Part shown: piece after piece, positions 8,272-16,227 of the stretch
Layout of the letters: every line of letters begins with the position of its first letter
Position numbering within the stretch: position 1 is the stretch's first letter
Assembly (NCBI RefSeq): GCF_001277215.2
Contig: NZ_CP013940.1
Coordinates: 1,488,001 to 1,552,000, forward strand
Origin: Cronobacter malonaticus LMG 23826
GTDB taxonomy: Bacteria > Pseudomonadota > Gammaproteobacteria > Enterobacterales > Enterobacteriaceae
Direction: 5' to 3'
Length of the DNA: 64,000 nt
Notes under the pieces: generated by a model
Seen by the model: the letters and a program-made list of their open reading frames with translations, nothing else
The model's database searches: none
Told to the model about the DNA's origin: nothing
Position numbers and translations under genes: made by a program

Positions 8272-8575
8272 ATCTCGGTTTCCTCGTCATTAGCGTGCGC
8301 AACTTCTCTCTTGGCTGACGAGGTGAATTGATAAGGTCATTTAAATGATTCCACTCTTCTTCGCTGAGCTTTCGCATTCGCTGTTCGTCTAGCGCCTGCT
8401 GAGCTGCGCGTGTAGCAGCCATCAAAATAAACGCACTCATATCCACCCCAACCAGAGAGGCTGCTTCACGCAGTTTCTCTTTTATATCGACGCTGGTTCT
8501 CAGCTCGACACGTGTATCTTTGGCTCCGGCCAAAGCCAAGCTTGCGGAACCACCATTTGAATAGGTGTTTCTCAT
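8255..8575 (-). CDS. DUF1778 antitoxin (TacA-like)
   Basis: A 106-aa ribbon-helix-helix protein of the DUF1778 family. The DNA-binding strand and helices lie in the first ~70 residues (DTRVELRTSVDIKEKLREAA). The basic C-terminal tail is the part that wraps the GNAT toxin in known complexes. Ribosome site GAGGTTT on the minus strand, just upstream at about 8581-8587. In this family the antitoxin-toxin complex represses its own promoter. The operator should therefore lie in 8576-8660, although I cannot define it. Confidence 0.88.
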   Translation of the reverse strand: MRNTYSNGGSASLALAGAKDTRVELRTSVDIKEKLREAASLVGVDMSAFILMAATRAAQQALDEQRMRKLSEEEWNHLNDLINSPRQPREKLRTLMTRKPRYVREY

Positions 8576-8700
8576 AACTTAAACCTCACAATGTAATAAA
8601 TCTTATAAAATCAATATATTGCCTCCTTTGTTAATTCATCTGTAACGCTTAAAAGATGTGTTGACATTTTTCACATTCATACGGGTTCCTTACTTTTTCA

Positions 8701-8815
8701 GGGTCTACGGGTCTACGGGTCTACGGGTCTACGGGTCTACGGATTCTACGGGTCTACGGATTCTACGGGTCTACGGGTCTACGGGTCTACGGGTCTACGG
8801 ATTCTACGGGTCTAC
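8701..8815. repeat. GGGTCTAC tandem repeat array
   Basis: Eleven copies of the 8-mer GGGTCTAC are interspersed with three copies of the 9-mer GGATTCTAC, filling 115 bases exactly. The order is 5 x 8-mer, 9-mer, 8-mer, 9-mer, 4 x 8-mer, 9-mer, 8-mer. The array lies about 125 bases upstream of the antitoxin start. Slippage in such an array could vary copy number between strains. Translation through it gives a repetitive Gly/Ser/Thr/Tyr peptide with no ribosome site, so I treat it as non-coding. Confidence 0.95.
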
Positions 8816-9767
8816 GAGTTTAATCTTAAGCGCCACATTTCTATTAAATGTTACATATACGAACAGTTACAGGATGAATAATGCACAGAGGATTAAAAAA
8901 TGTCAAGCAAGAACCGTACAATGTCCGTACATAGTGTACGTACAGCATACGGATAAAAAAGAGCGGAGCTAACGCTTCAAGGATCGACGACCATGAAGAG
9001 CAAAACATATTCTTGATCAGCATCCTGTCCACAGACAGGGTTAGTGTAAGGTTGGAACCATATCCCGTTATGCTTTTGCATTACGTATGAGGTTCATGTT
9101 TTAACTGAATTTGCGCGGGAAAGTTTTGGGGCACATATGGGACACAAAAAGGTGCACGAACTACGACGAACTACAGCGCCTCGCGAAAGCGGGGCACCTA
9201 AGAACCTGTTATGTAATGCGCTCTTGGACGAACTTTAACGTTTATAAAAAGTAGTGTTGCATATTATGAATATGCAGGTGTAGTGACCCGCAAAACGCGT
9301 TGATAGAAATCTATCAGGCACGCTTTTACGAGCAGGTGGCGATGAGCTGGCAGAGAATCTCTGTCTGTTCATGGCTGCCTGCTTTTTTGTTTTATGGGCC
9401 AGGGACTGCAGGCGGGTTGGCGGTGTGGGCGAATCCGTTTAATGCAAGTTTGTTGAAGTCACTTTGTTGGGCATATATTGGTATCAATGCAGGTTTTTAA
9501 AATATATAAAGCCTATGTTTTTATACTGACCCGGTGAATTTCAGAAACGTATTGGTGTAGCATGTTAAATCCGAAGTAAAAACGGTTCTGTATTTCCTGA
9601 GGCAAACTCAGCACATTTTAAATGATAATTTAGTCTGCTCCTCGCGTCCTCTCCGGGGTAGATGCGATATTGTGCGGGTGAAGGATTGATTCTGATTATC
9701 TGGCGTATGGAGTCAATATGAAGAGCGAGGGACGCACCGCATCAGAGAAGCGCCCATGATTCTGGCT
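8816..9767. other. Gene-poor junction of the accessory region
   Basis: About 950 bases without a convincing gene. It holds some short open frames without good ribosome sites (for example 9300-9500). It also contains palindromic GTAC-rich text at 8925-8950, a small GC-rich hairpin near 9176-9196, and repeated CGAACTACGACGAACTAC-like text near 9157. I see no integrase, tRNA or terminator cluster. It looks like decayed mobile DNA next to the conserved chromosome. Confidence 0.5.
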
Positions 9768-10217
9768 TCAGACGTTAAAAAACGATATCTCTTTAACGTC
9801 AGCTTCAGGGTTGGCTTGTTTTACCGCAACAAGAAACTGCGCGAAATTGTGGTTAAACAGCGTGGTATTATGAAAAAAACGCGCTTCTTTTTGCAGTCCA
9901 TTTTTACTATAGACCACCACCCAGTTACGGCGGTTATTGACCTCGGTATAGCCTGGTTTAACGCTGATGATTTCAGAAAGGTTAATTTCTTCCGTGGTAT
10001 CACCCTTTATTCTGTATAAATAGTGCTTGTCAAAACAGAAGCGTTCTTTCGTCAGGCCCCAGCCAAACAGCGAAGGATGATAAGATATCTGTTTCATTTC
10101 ATTGCTGGCTGAAAAGGCAGGTTTTGGGTTGCGCAGCTTGCGAAGAAAAAGCCTGAGCAGCAGACACATCACAACCAGGGGTAATAATCCTAATAAAACA
10201 TTCACTATTTGCTGCAT
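9768..10217 (-). CDS. Hypothetical membrane-anchored protein
   Basis: A 149-aa protein. An N-terminal transmembrane segment at about residues 5-25 (VLLGLLPLVVMCLLL) is followed by a basic stop-transfer run. The ~115-residue cytoplasmic domain is beta-rich and contains INLSEIISVKPGY and WVVVYSKNG. The pattern recalls small PH-like domains in bacterial membrane proteins, but I do not recognise the family. The start at 10217 follows a weak ribosome site. No function can be assigned. Confidence 0.6.
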   Translation of the reverse strand: MQQIVNVLLGLLPLVVMCLLLRLFLRKLRNPKPAFSASNEMKQISYHPSLFGWGLTKERFCFDKHYLYRIKGDTTEEINLSEIISVKPGYTEVNNRRNWVVVYSKNGLQKEARFFHNTTLFNHNFAQFLVAVKQANPEADVKEISFFNV

Positions 10218-10452
10218 TTGCTTTTCCTTGCATTGTTTATATTAATCCTCACCGATGCGTACACGGGTTGTCAATCTGCTAAAAATCGTCAGCGCGAGCA
10301 GCTTGTTATACACGATAAGGTAACAAGACTGGACGCCATTCATGGTCGCGTAACCTGTGATGCGCTTACTGTAACCCACCTGGAATCCGTGGCTTCAGGC
10401 GCTCGCCCTTGTGCGTATACTCTGTTTTTCCATTTCATCCAGGATACGCCTT

Positions 10453-11058
10453 ATGAACCATCCTTCCTCAAAGACCGTCGCCCATTTTTACCGTCAGCAT
10501 GGCCTGCAATGGGACGAGATAAGACAGGCGCGATTTGTTGAGCAGCCGTGGCTCGATGCCGTACTGGAGGGGCTGGAAGAGGGCGGCACCGTGCTGGATA
10601 TCGGCTGCGGTTCCGCAAGCCCGGTTGGTATGTATATCGACAGCAAAGGGTTTGATATTACCGGCGTTGATATTACGCCTGCGCTGATTGCGCTTTGCCG
10701 GGAGCGACTGCCGCGCCACCGCTGGTTAACCGGTGATATGCGAACGCTGTCACTTAACGCGCGTTTTGACGCGCTGATTGCCTGGGACAGCTTTTTTCAT
10801 CTTACCCGTGAGGATCAGCGCGCCATGTTTGCCATTTTTCAGCAGCACGCAAAGCCGGGCGCGAAACTACTCTTTAACAGCGGGCCGGAAAATGGCGAAG
10901 CGGTAGGAGAATTTCTGGGGGAGCCTTTATATCACGCGAGCCTGTCGCCGGAGGAGTATACGCAATTGCTGAACGCGCACGGGTTTGACGTTCTCACCTT
11001 TCGCCCAAACGACGCGGCGAGCGGTGGGCGCACCGTCTGGCTGGCGGTGGCGCGCTGA
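10453..11058 (+). CDS. Class I SAM-dependent methyltransferase
   Basis: A 201-aa protein with the AdoMet-binding glycine loop VLDIGCGSASPVG at about 49-61, then an acidic loop (GVDITPAL) and a D/W-rich motif IV (FDALIAWDSFFHL). Fold order is that of Methyltransf_11/25 proteins. The start at 10453 is chosen because AGGA lies at 10441-10444; the frame itself is open further upstream. The substrate cannot be told from the sequence. It faces away from the preceding gene and converges on yedK. Confidence 0.85.
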   Translation: MNHPSSKTVAHFYRQHGLQWDEIRQARFVEQPWLDAVLEGLEEGGTVLDIGCGSASPVGMYIDSKGFDITGVDITPALIALCRERLPRHRWLTGDMRTLSLNARFDALIAWDSFFHLTREDQRAMFAIFQQHAKPGAKLLFNSGPENGEAVGEFLGEPLYHASLSPEEYTQLLNAHGFDVLTFRPNDAASGGRTVWLAVAR

Positions 11059-11104
11059 GCTTATTGACGCCGCGGCCCGTCTCGACGGGCCATATTATTC
11101 GGCG

Positions 11105-11179
11105 TTACAGCCAGCCCATATAATCGGCGCTCCAGACCACGGCCGCCACCAGCAGTAAAATAATCGTTGTTTTGCGCAT
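11105..11179 (-). CDS. 24-aa hydrophobic small protein
   Basis: A very short gene: ATG (complement of 11177-11179), 24 codons, stop at 11105-11107. The peptide begins MRKTTIILLLVAAVVW and ends SADYMGWL. A charged N-terminus and one hydrophobic stretch of about 13 residues fit a single-pass inner-membrane small protein. A purine-rich AGAGAAGAA lies just upstream as ribosome site. Function unknown; conservation would need testing. Confidence 0.55.
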   Translation of the reverse strand: MRKTTIILLLVAAVVWSADYMGWL

Positions 11180-11250
11180 CGTATTTCTTCTCTGATTAAG
11201 TTCTTCCTTAACATCATACCCGTAATAGTGCGGCTTCTCTCATAACAGCG

Positions 11251-11934
11251 TCACACGATCGGATTATCAATGGGGGCGAGCAGATCAGGGCTTTGGTTTC
11301 TGATATTCCCGACCGCGCGATCCACCGGGTGCCAGATAAACGCCTCCGGTCCGAGCGCGCCGTCACTGGTGAGCGTTTTGGCGCGCGCGTCCGAGGTCTC
11401 CGGGCTGAGCCAGGCAAGCGCGGCCTCTGCCGTCAGCGCCACCGGGCGGCGGTCATGGATGTCGATAAGCCCTATGTCCGCCGCCGCGGTGACAATCACA
11501 AAACCTTCGCTATCGCTGCCGCTTTCAAATGGCGCTTTGCCGATCGCGGCGAAAAACAGCGGCTGACCATCGGCGCGGTGAATAAAATAAGGCTGCTTTT
11601 TGTCGCCCCGGCGTTTCCACTCATACCAGCCGTCGGCAAAGACAATCGCGCGTCCGTGCTGCCACAGCGGCTTAAACATACGGCTGGTGGCGGCCGTCTC
11701 CACGCGCGCGTTAATCAGCGGCGCTTTGTGCCACCACGGCGGCGCATAGCCCCAGTGCACAGGATCGAGATGCAACAGATCGTCGCGCTGGTTAAGGAGC
11801 AATACACGGGTGCCGGGCGCGACGTTATAGCGCGCCAGCGGCTCCGGGTCGAAAGCGATGTCGCGCTCCGTCGTTTCATCAAGCGCCGCCAGGTATTCTT
11901 CACGGCTTAAGGTCTGGGCAAATCTGCCGCACAT
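11251..11934 (-). CDS. yedK: SRAP-domain abasic-site protein YedK
   Basis: A 227-aa HMCES/YedK-type protein. Cys2 (MCGRF) is the nucleophile that forms a thiazolidine crosslink with abasic sites in single-stranded DNA. The family motifs PLINARVET, ADGWYEWKR and IHDRRP are present. It protects stalled replication forks from abasic-site breakage. Its neighbour in E. coli is yedF; here a 1-kb islet separates them. Confidence 0.95.
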   Translation of the reverse strand: MCGRFAQTLSREEYLAALDETTERDIAFDPEPLARYNVAPGTRVLLLNQRDDLLHLDPVHWGYAPPWWHKAPLINARVETAATSRMFKPLWQHGRAIVFADGWYEWKRRGDKKQPYFIHRADGQPLFFAAIGKAPFESGSDSEGFVIVTAAADIGLIDIHDRRPVALTAEAALAWLSPETSDARAKTLTSDGALGPEAFIWHPVDRAVGNIRNQSPDLLAPIDNPIV

Positions 11935-11968
11935 AGCGGGCTCCGGTTAACAGGCTTTACCGAAGTAT

Positions 11969-12059
11969 AGGGCAGGAACCGCGCGCCCTCCCGGCGGGGA
12001 GGGCGCTGAGGGTTATTTCTGGATGAGATAACGGCTGGTGGGGCCATCCTGCTGGATAT
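11969..12059. repeat. 91-bp direct repeat, copy A (yedF 3'-end fragment)
   Basis: Identical at 90 of 91 positions to 12910-13000. Read on the minus strand it encodes the last 15 residues of YedF, apart from one substitution, plus its stop and the following hairpin. It is a broken yedF tail next to yedK and marks the outer edge of the inserted islet. Confidence 0.93.
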
Positions 12060-12222
12060 TATGAATCAGCATTCAATACTCACCACGTTTGTTTCATCTC
12101 TTTATAAATCTATTTCTATATACGAGAGGCTATTGCCTGTTAAAATTTGTGACTGTGTATATGAATAAATTACTTTATAATAATAAGTTACAGGGGCTGC
12201 ATGATTTTAAAAGGAGGTTTTT

Positions 12223-12375
12223 ATGACACAGCAAGCTCAACAGGAAGGAAGTCTCAGGCTATTAACCCTTGGTGAAATCAAATTAGCAAAATCTGTATTT
12301 GATAATTCTATTGAGTACCATAAAGTCTGGATCCATCATGACAGTTACCAACCTTTCTTACGATGGCGAACTTGA
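12223..12375 (+). pseudogene. Truncated Vgr-related (T6SS) protein
   Basis: A 50-codon frame behind a perfect AAAAGGAGG ribosome site. Its peptide contains LTLGEIKLAKSVFDNS and KVWIHHDSY, which resemble the N-terminus of Vgr-related T6SS cargo proteins. The resemblance ends at about residue 45 and the frame stops at once. The rest of the gene is deleted, and an out-of-frame C-terminal tail follows (12360-12433). This is a dead remnant of a secreted effector or its carrier. Confidence 0.6.
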
Positions 12376-12433
12376 TGAAGCCACAGTCAGCGCGCGATAC
12401 GCTTACACCCTGAAAGGATTTCCTTATGTTTAA
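12360..12433 (+). pseudogene. C-terminal tail of a deleted effector gene
   Basis: In a frame one base off the preceding fragment, the codons read YDGELDEATVSARYAYTLKGFPYV followed by TAA, given here only as a short C-terminal tail. The TAA overlaps the start of the lipoprotein gene by eight bases, a usual effector/immunity junction. I infer that an internal deletion removed the body of the effector and left this end. Confidence 0.45.
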
Positions 12434-12848
12434 AGCGCCGAAATTATGGCTTCTGACGGTATTTATGCTGGCGGGTTGTCCAGGGCAGGGGGACAGATTA
12501 ACTCCCAGCGAAACGACTACCGTAAAACGGATTGCGCAGAATGTCTGCTTTAGTGCTCCGGATGCAGAGCATTATCAGCCCTCTGTTATTATCATCGCGC
12601 CGCGCAATACACCGCCCAAAGAAAGATGGTATCGCGAAAAGCCTGCGCTTAACGTTGAAGATGAGCAATTGTGTCTGCCACCGTCTTTTTACGCTTTCAA
12701 AAAGCAGACGCCTTATATTGTCGAATATGCGCTGATTCCCACGCGGGAAAATAAAAATGGCGCGTCACGGCATGTTGTGGTGGGGTTTGAACTGACGGAT
12801 GACAAGGTTCAACCATTGACGCTGAATGAAAGCGAGATCAGTCAGTAA
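12426..12848 (+). CDS. Orphan T6SS-type immunity periplasmic lipoprotein
   Basis: A 140-aa protein with a lipoprotein signal peptide: a hydrophobic run LWLLTVFMLAGC with lipobox cysteine at residue 18. The mature part begins PGQGDRLTPSE and contains the NVCFSAPDAEHYQP segment. It resembles the putative periplasmic lipoproteins that neutralise antibacterial type VI effectors. Its effector partner has been deleted, so it may now protect only against kin or rival strains. Ribosome site AAGGA at 12415-12419. A hairpin with a U-rich tail follows at about 12880-12905. Confidence 0.65.
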   Translation: MFKAPKLWLLTVFMLAGCPGQGDRLTPSETTTVKRIAQNVCFSAPDAEHYQPSVIIIAPRNTPPKERWYREKPALNVEDEQLCLPPSFYAFKKQTPYIVEYALIPTRENKNGASRHVVVGFELTDDKVQPLTLNESEISQ

Positions 12849-12909
12849 TCGCCGCCAGGTGAAATACCGCTGATAACACGACCGCCTTCACGGCGGTTTT
12901 TTATTTTGC

Positions 12910-13000
12910 AGGGCAGGAACCGCGCGCCCTCCCGGCGGGGAGGGCGCTGAGGGTTATTTCTGGATGAGATAACGGATGGTGGGGCCATCCTGCTGGATAT
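12910..13000. repeat. 91-bp direct repeat, copy B (within intact yedF)
   Basis: The partner of 11969-12059. It covers the last codons and stop of the intact yedF and its downstream GC-rich hairpin (CGCGCCCTCCCGGCGGGGAG). Confidence 0.93.
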
Positions 13001-13187
13001 CCAGCACCGTATAGCCGTGGTTGCGGGCGTCCAGTGGAATGTTATTAATCGACTGCGGGCAGTCGCTGATCACTTCCAGAATCTCGCCCTTTTTCAGCTG
13101 CGGCAGCGCTTCGAGCGTGGCGACCGCCGGGTAAGGGCAAGGCTCGCCGGACATATCCAGGCGATAATCAGGGGTAATGGCGCTCAT
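12954..13187 (-). CDS. yedF: TusA-family sulfur-carrier-like protein YedF
   Basis: A 77-aa SirA/TusA-fold protein with the conserved CPYP motif (Cys17 in SGEPCPYPAV). The cysteine is expected to carry sulfur or selenium. The gene overlaps yedE by four bases (ATGA) and is co-transcribed with that transporter, as in E. coli. This suggests that YedF receives what YedE imports. Confidence 0.95.
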   Translation of the reverse strand: MSAITPDYRLDMSGEPCPYPAVATLEALPQLKKGEILEVISDCPQSINNIPLDARNHGYTVLDIQQDGPTIRYLIQK

Positions 13188-14401
13188 GCGCCCTCCTTAA
13201 TAGCCGCAACGGTGGCGGCGGGTTTCTGACGGCGGAAAAAGCGTTTCTCCTGGGCAATGACCAGCATCAGCGCGACGAACAGCAGCAGATATGTCACCAG
13301 CAGACCGCCGAGCGGCCCGAATGTATTCAGCAGGTTGATTTTGTCCCAGCTTGTCGCAAGCGACGGCGCAAGGTCGTCCCAGAAATACGCCAGCACGGTG
13401 GAGCCAATTACATTGCCAAGCCCCACCCACCAGTAATGCACCTGGCCTTCCACGGCGCGATACATCCAGCCGGTTTCACAGCCGCCCGCCAGCACAATAC
13501 CGAAGCCGAATAAGAGGCCGCCGAGCACCGCATTCGGGCCAGCCCACATAATTTTTGGCGTAGCGCCCATTTGCACATAGCTGAAGATGCCGATGGCGCT
13601 CGCCGCCATGCCGAAAATAATCGCTTTGGCCATATGGGTGCGTCCGGTTATCCACATATCGCGAAATGCCGAGGTAAAGCAGATCTGCGCGCGCTCGATA
13701 AGCAGGCCGAATCCGACGCCGAACAGCATCGCGAGACCCAGTTTCGGCGCGTTCATGGCGGTGAGCAGCGCCCAGCCAATCATGCCCGCAAACACCAGCA
13801 TCCCGATGCGAAAGCGGCGCTTCGCCTGGTCAGGCTTTTGCGTCAGCGGCGCGGCGGCGCTCACTTTTTGCATTTTCACCGGAATGCGAAACATCGGCAG
13901 CAGGGTAAAACGCGCGCCGAACCACGAGCCGATGGCCGTCGCCAGCGCAAAAAACCAGGCGTGCAGCGAGAACTGCGGAATGCCGGTAAAAAATGCCGCC
14001 AGGTTGCAGCCCATCGCCAGACGCGCGCCGAAGCCCGCAATGATGCCGCCCGCCACCGCCTGAATAATGCGGATGCGGTGCTGCGGCATACGCAGTTTCA
14101 CATTGTTGGCCCACAGCGCCGCCGCGAAGCAGCCGCCGAACATGCCGATAATCATCATCCCGTCGATGCGGGTCAGCGGGGTGCCTTCCAGATGAATCAG
14201 CTTGTAGTAACCCCAGTTTTCGGCGTGCACGCCGAAGAGCTGTAAGAGCTGTCCGCCCCAGCGGGTGAATTCGCCGGTGACGGCCCAGAAGGTGCCGGTG
14301 ATGCCGAAATAGTAAGTGGAGAGGATGCCTGCGGCGATTACGGCGGGCAGCGGTGCCCAGAAACGAACGAGGTATTGCTGTTTAAAGTCGTGCCATGACA
14401 T
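13184..14401 (-). CDS. yedE: YeeE/YedE-family sulfur/selenium transporter
   Basis: A 405-aa polytopic inner-membrane protein with two internally similar halves, each with a conserved glycine/cysteine motif (GARLAMGCNLAAFF and LAGGCETGWMYR). These motifs are typical of the YeeE/YedE thiosulfate/selenium-transport family. Coupled to yedF. The physiological substrate is inferred from the family, not proven. Confidence 0.93.
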   Translation of the reverse strand: MSWHDFKQQYLVRFWAPLPAVIAAGILSTYYFGITGTFWAVTGEFTRWGGQLLQLFGVHAENWGYYKLIHLEGTPLTRIDGMMIIGMFGGCFAAALWANNVKLRMPQHRIRIIQAVAGGIIAGFGARLAMGCNLAAFFTGIPQFSLHAWFFALATAIGSWFGARFTLLPMFRIPVKMQKVSAAAPLTQKPDQAKRRFRIGMLVFAGMIGWALLTAMNAPKLGLAMLFGVGFGLLIERAQICFTSAFRDMWITGRTHMAKAIIFGMAASAIGIFSYVQMGATPKIMWAGPNAVLGGLLFGFGIVLAGGCETGWMYRAVEGQVHYWWVGLGNVIGSTVLAYFWDDLAPSLATSWDKINLLNTFGPLGGLLVTYLLLFVALMLVIAQEKRFFRRQKPAATVAAIKEGA

Positions 14402-14604
14402 GAATTTTAGCCTCTGAACTCAGACGGAACTAAAAGGCGCTGTGAGCGCGCCAAAAGAAGCCCGCATCTTACGCCGCTGGCGGTTTTCGCACAGCAAAAA
14501 TTCGGCAAAAGCGAATCTGGATCAATTCCCGCGCCGCCGCGTTGGGGTGGAAGCGTTAATGCTTTAATGCCACAATCTTTTTTTCTTCACGGGCAGGACA
14601 AACG

Positions 14605-15018
14605 ATGAAAAAAATCGCACTGGGATTGATGATGCTGGGGCTGAGCGGATGCGTTCAGGTGGAGAACTATAACGAGGTGGTGAAAACGCCGCCGCCGGCG
14701 GGGATAGCGGGGTACTGGCAGTCGAAAGGGCCGCAAAGTGAGCTGGTAAGCCCGGAGGCGATCGCAAGCCTGGTGGTGACGCCCGCTGGTGATACCCTCG
14801 ACTGCCGTCAATGGCAGCGGGTGATTGCGCTGCCAGGGAAGCTGATGCGTCGCGACGATACCCTGTATAACGTGACCAATAAGCTTGAAGTTTATAAGCT
14901 TTCTCGCGAGGGTAACACACTGGAATACGCCGGAATGACGCTTGAGCGCGTGGACCGTCCGACGACAGAATGCGCGGATTTCCTCGCCAAAAATCCGCTG
15001 GAGACGCCGCTGCCGTAA
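14605..15018 (+). CDS. yedD: Lipoprotein YedD
   Basis: A 137-aa outer-membrane-type lipoprotein: signal MKKIALGLMMLGLSGC with the lipid-bearing cysteine at residue 16, followed by VQVENYNE. It is the same protein, at the same place next to yedE, as in E. coli. Function unknown. It is divergent from yedE, with ~200 bases between. Confidence 0.92.
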   Translation: MKKIALGLMMLGLSGCVQVENYNEVVKTPPPAGIAGYWQSKGPQSELVSPEAIASLVVTPAGDTLDCRQWQRVIALPGKLMRRDDTLYNVTNKLEVYKLSREGNTLEYAGMTLERVDRPTTECADFLAKNPLETPLP

Positions 15019-15112
15019 CCGTGCGTTGGCAGTGAAAGTGAGCCTGGCGCGTGTCTGCGTGCCGGGCTTTTTTATGGGCGTCTGGCGGTGGGGTTGGGTA
15101 TGGATTTGTGAT

Positions 15113-15244
15113 GGCGGGTGCGCTTCGCTTACCCGCCCTACGTCAGGGTTGGGCCTGGGTTTATGAATGGCGGGTGCGCTGCGCTTACCCGCCCTGGGGA
15201 CCGGAGTGTCTTTTGTAGGGTGGGTAAGCGTAAGCGCACCCACC
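15113..15244. repeat. REP-like palindrome array 1
   Basis: Two direct copies (from 15113 and 15169, 56 bases apart) of a palindromic unit GGCGGGTGCGC(T/A)...GCTTACCCGCC. An inverted unit GTAGGGTGGGTAAGCG...GCACCCACC follows at 15215-15244. The units are GC-rich imperfect palindromes of about 25-30 bases, like REP/BIME elements. Confidence 0.9.
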
Positions 15245-15494
15245 GTTTTTTTCGCCCGCCCATAAAGCGGACGCCAGAGTGGATGGTTTTGCTCCGGCTA
15301 AAAAAATCGGCCCCTGAGGGCCGATTTCCGCCGGGAGCCGGGATTGCAAAGGGGGCGGCGGCGAGCCCCCTTTGCACGTTCGCGTGAGAAAAGCGTCCAT
15401 ATAAAAGTGACGTTCAGGCGAACGGAGCATATTCTTCAGCCCTGTATATCCTTTTATCCGGCGCTCTGTATAAAGGTGAGAGTGAAAATCTGGC
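15245..15494. other. Spacer between the two palindrome arrays
   Basis: This holds a hairpin (GAAATCGGCCCTCAGGG-like arms near 15305-15330) and GCAAAGGGGG/CCCCCTTTGC arms at about 15345-15375. I see no gene. In E. coli, amyA occupies the interval between yedD and fliT; it is absent here. Confidence 0.5.
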
Positions 15495-15740
15495 GGCGGG
15501 TGCGCATACGCTTACCCGCCCTACGACAGGATTGGGTCTGGGTTTATGAATGGCGGGTGCGCTGCGCTTACCCGCCCTACGGCAGGATTGGGTCTGGGTT
15601 TATGAATGGCGGGTGCGCTGCGCTTACCCGCCCTACGGCAGGATTGGGTCTGGGTTTATGAATGGCGGGTGCGCATACGCTTACCCGCCCTAAAGGCCGG
15701 AGTCTCTTTTGTAGGGTGGGTAAGCGAAGCGCTCCCACCA
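15495..15740. repeat. REP-like palindrome array 2
   Basis: Four direct units start at 15495, 15552, 15608 and 15664 (spacing 57, 56 and 56). Each is a GGCGGGT...ACCCGCC palindrome followed by a conserved ~30-base linker (CCTACGGCAGGATTGGGTCT...). The array ends in one inverted unit at about 15711-15740. The head-to-tail order with a closing inverted copy matches array 1. The near identity of unit and linker points to recent tandem expansion. Confidence 0.93.
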
Positions 15741-15864
15741 TCAGGCAAAACCCCACCATCGGGCCAGACACCTGCTTCACACATCACACTGAAATATTCA
15801 CATTCCCGGACGGGAGAAAAGCGCAGGGCCGCGGCGTTAAACCACGGCCCTGAATGACAGGAAA

Positions 15865-16227
15865 TTATTGATTAAAATCGTTTGGCATCAAAACGTTGCC
15901 GGAAAGCTTACCATAGGTGGACACCAGCGATTTCTGATTGCCGTTCTGCTCAATCAGCACGCGTAACTCTTCCATTCTCGCCTGCAGTTTGATTTTCAGC
16001 GCTGCCTCGTTGGCCAGCACCTTTGTCAGCAGCTCACGCGCTTTCTCATGAAACACGCTGTTGTCCGGCTCGATCGGATTGCGGGCAATCGCTTCCACCA
16101 GGGTAACGTACTTTACTTCCTGTTCAATCAGCTCATCCCACTGTCCTGAGTTCGCCAGGCTGAGCATGGTATTACTAAGCGCATACAGCGCCTGCCAGTT
16201 ATTTAGGGATGAGATGAAATCATTCAT
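15865..16227 (-). CDS. fliT: Flagellar chaperone and FlhDC inhibitor FliT
   Basis: A 120-aa helical export chaperone for the filament cap FliD. When free of FliD it binds FlhDC and lowers class-2 transcription. Last gene of fliDST, with its ATG abutting the fliS stop at 16227. It is less conserved in sequence than its neighbours, but length and position fit. Confidence 0.93.
   Translation of the reverse strand: MNDFISSLNNWQALYALSNTMLSLANSGQWDELIEQEVKYVTLVEAIARNPIEPDNSVFHEKARELLTKVLANEAALKIKLQARMEELRVLIEQNGNQKSLVSTYGKLSGNVLMPNDFNQ

Noticed and set aside
8701..8815. Possible CRISPR array
   Set aside because: Units are 8-9 bases and directly abutting, with no unique spacers and no cas genes.
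8658..8972. Open frame encoding a repetitive Gly/Ser/Thr/Tyr/Val peptide through the tandem array
   Set aside because: It results from the 8-bp repeat read in one frame; there is no ribosome site, and neither flank resembles a protein.
9300..9500. 66-codon frame in the gene-poor junction
   Set aside because: No ribosome site and no recognisable sequence; random length in such DNA.
10209..10541. 110-codon frame upstream of the methyltransferase gene
   Set aside because: Runs through a likely promoter and into the real gene in another phase.
15495..15740. Possible CRISPR array of ~25-bp palindromes with ~31-bp spacers
   Set aside because: The 'spacers' are almost identical to each other and an inverted unit ends the array; there are no cas genes. 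This is a REP-like repeat.
15344..15857. Overlapping frames across the palindrome array
   Set aside because: They are products of the GC-rich repeat read in several phases; no start or ribosome site fits.
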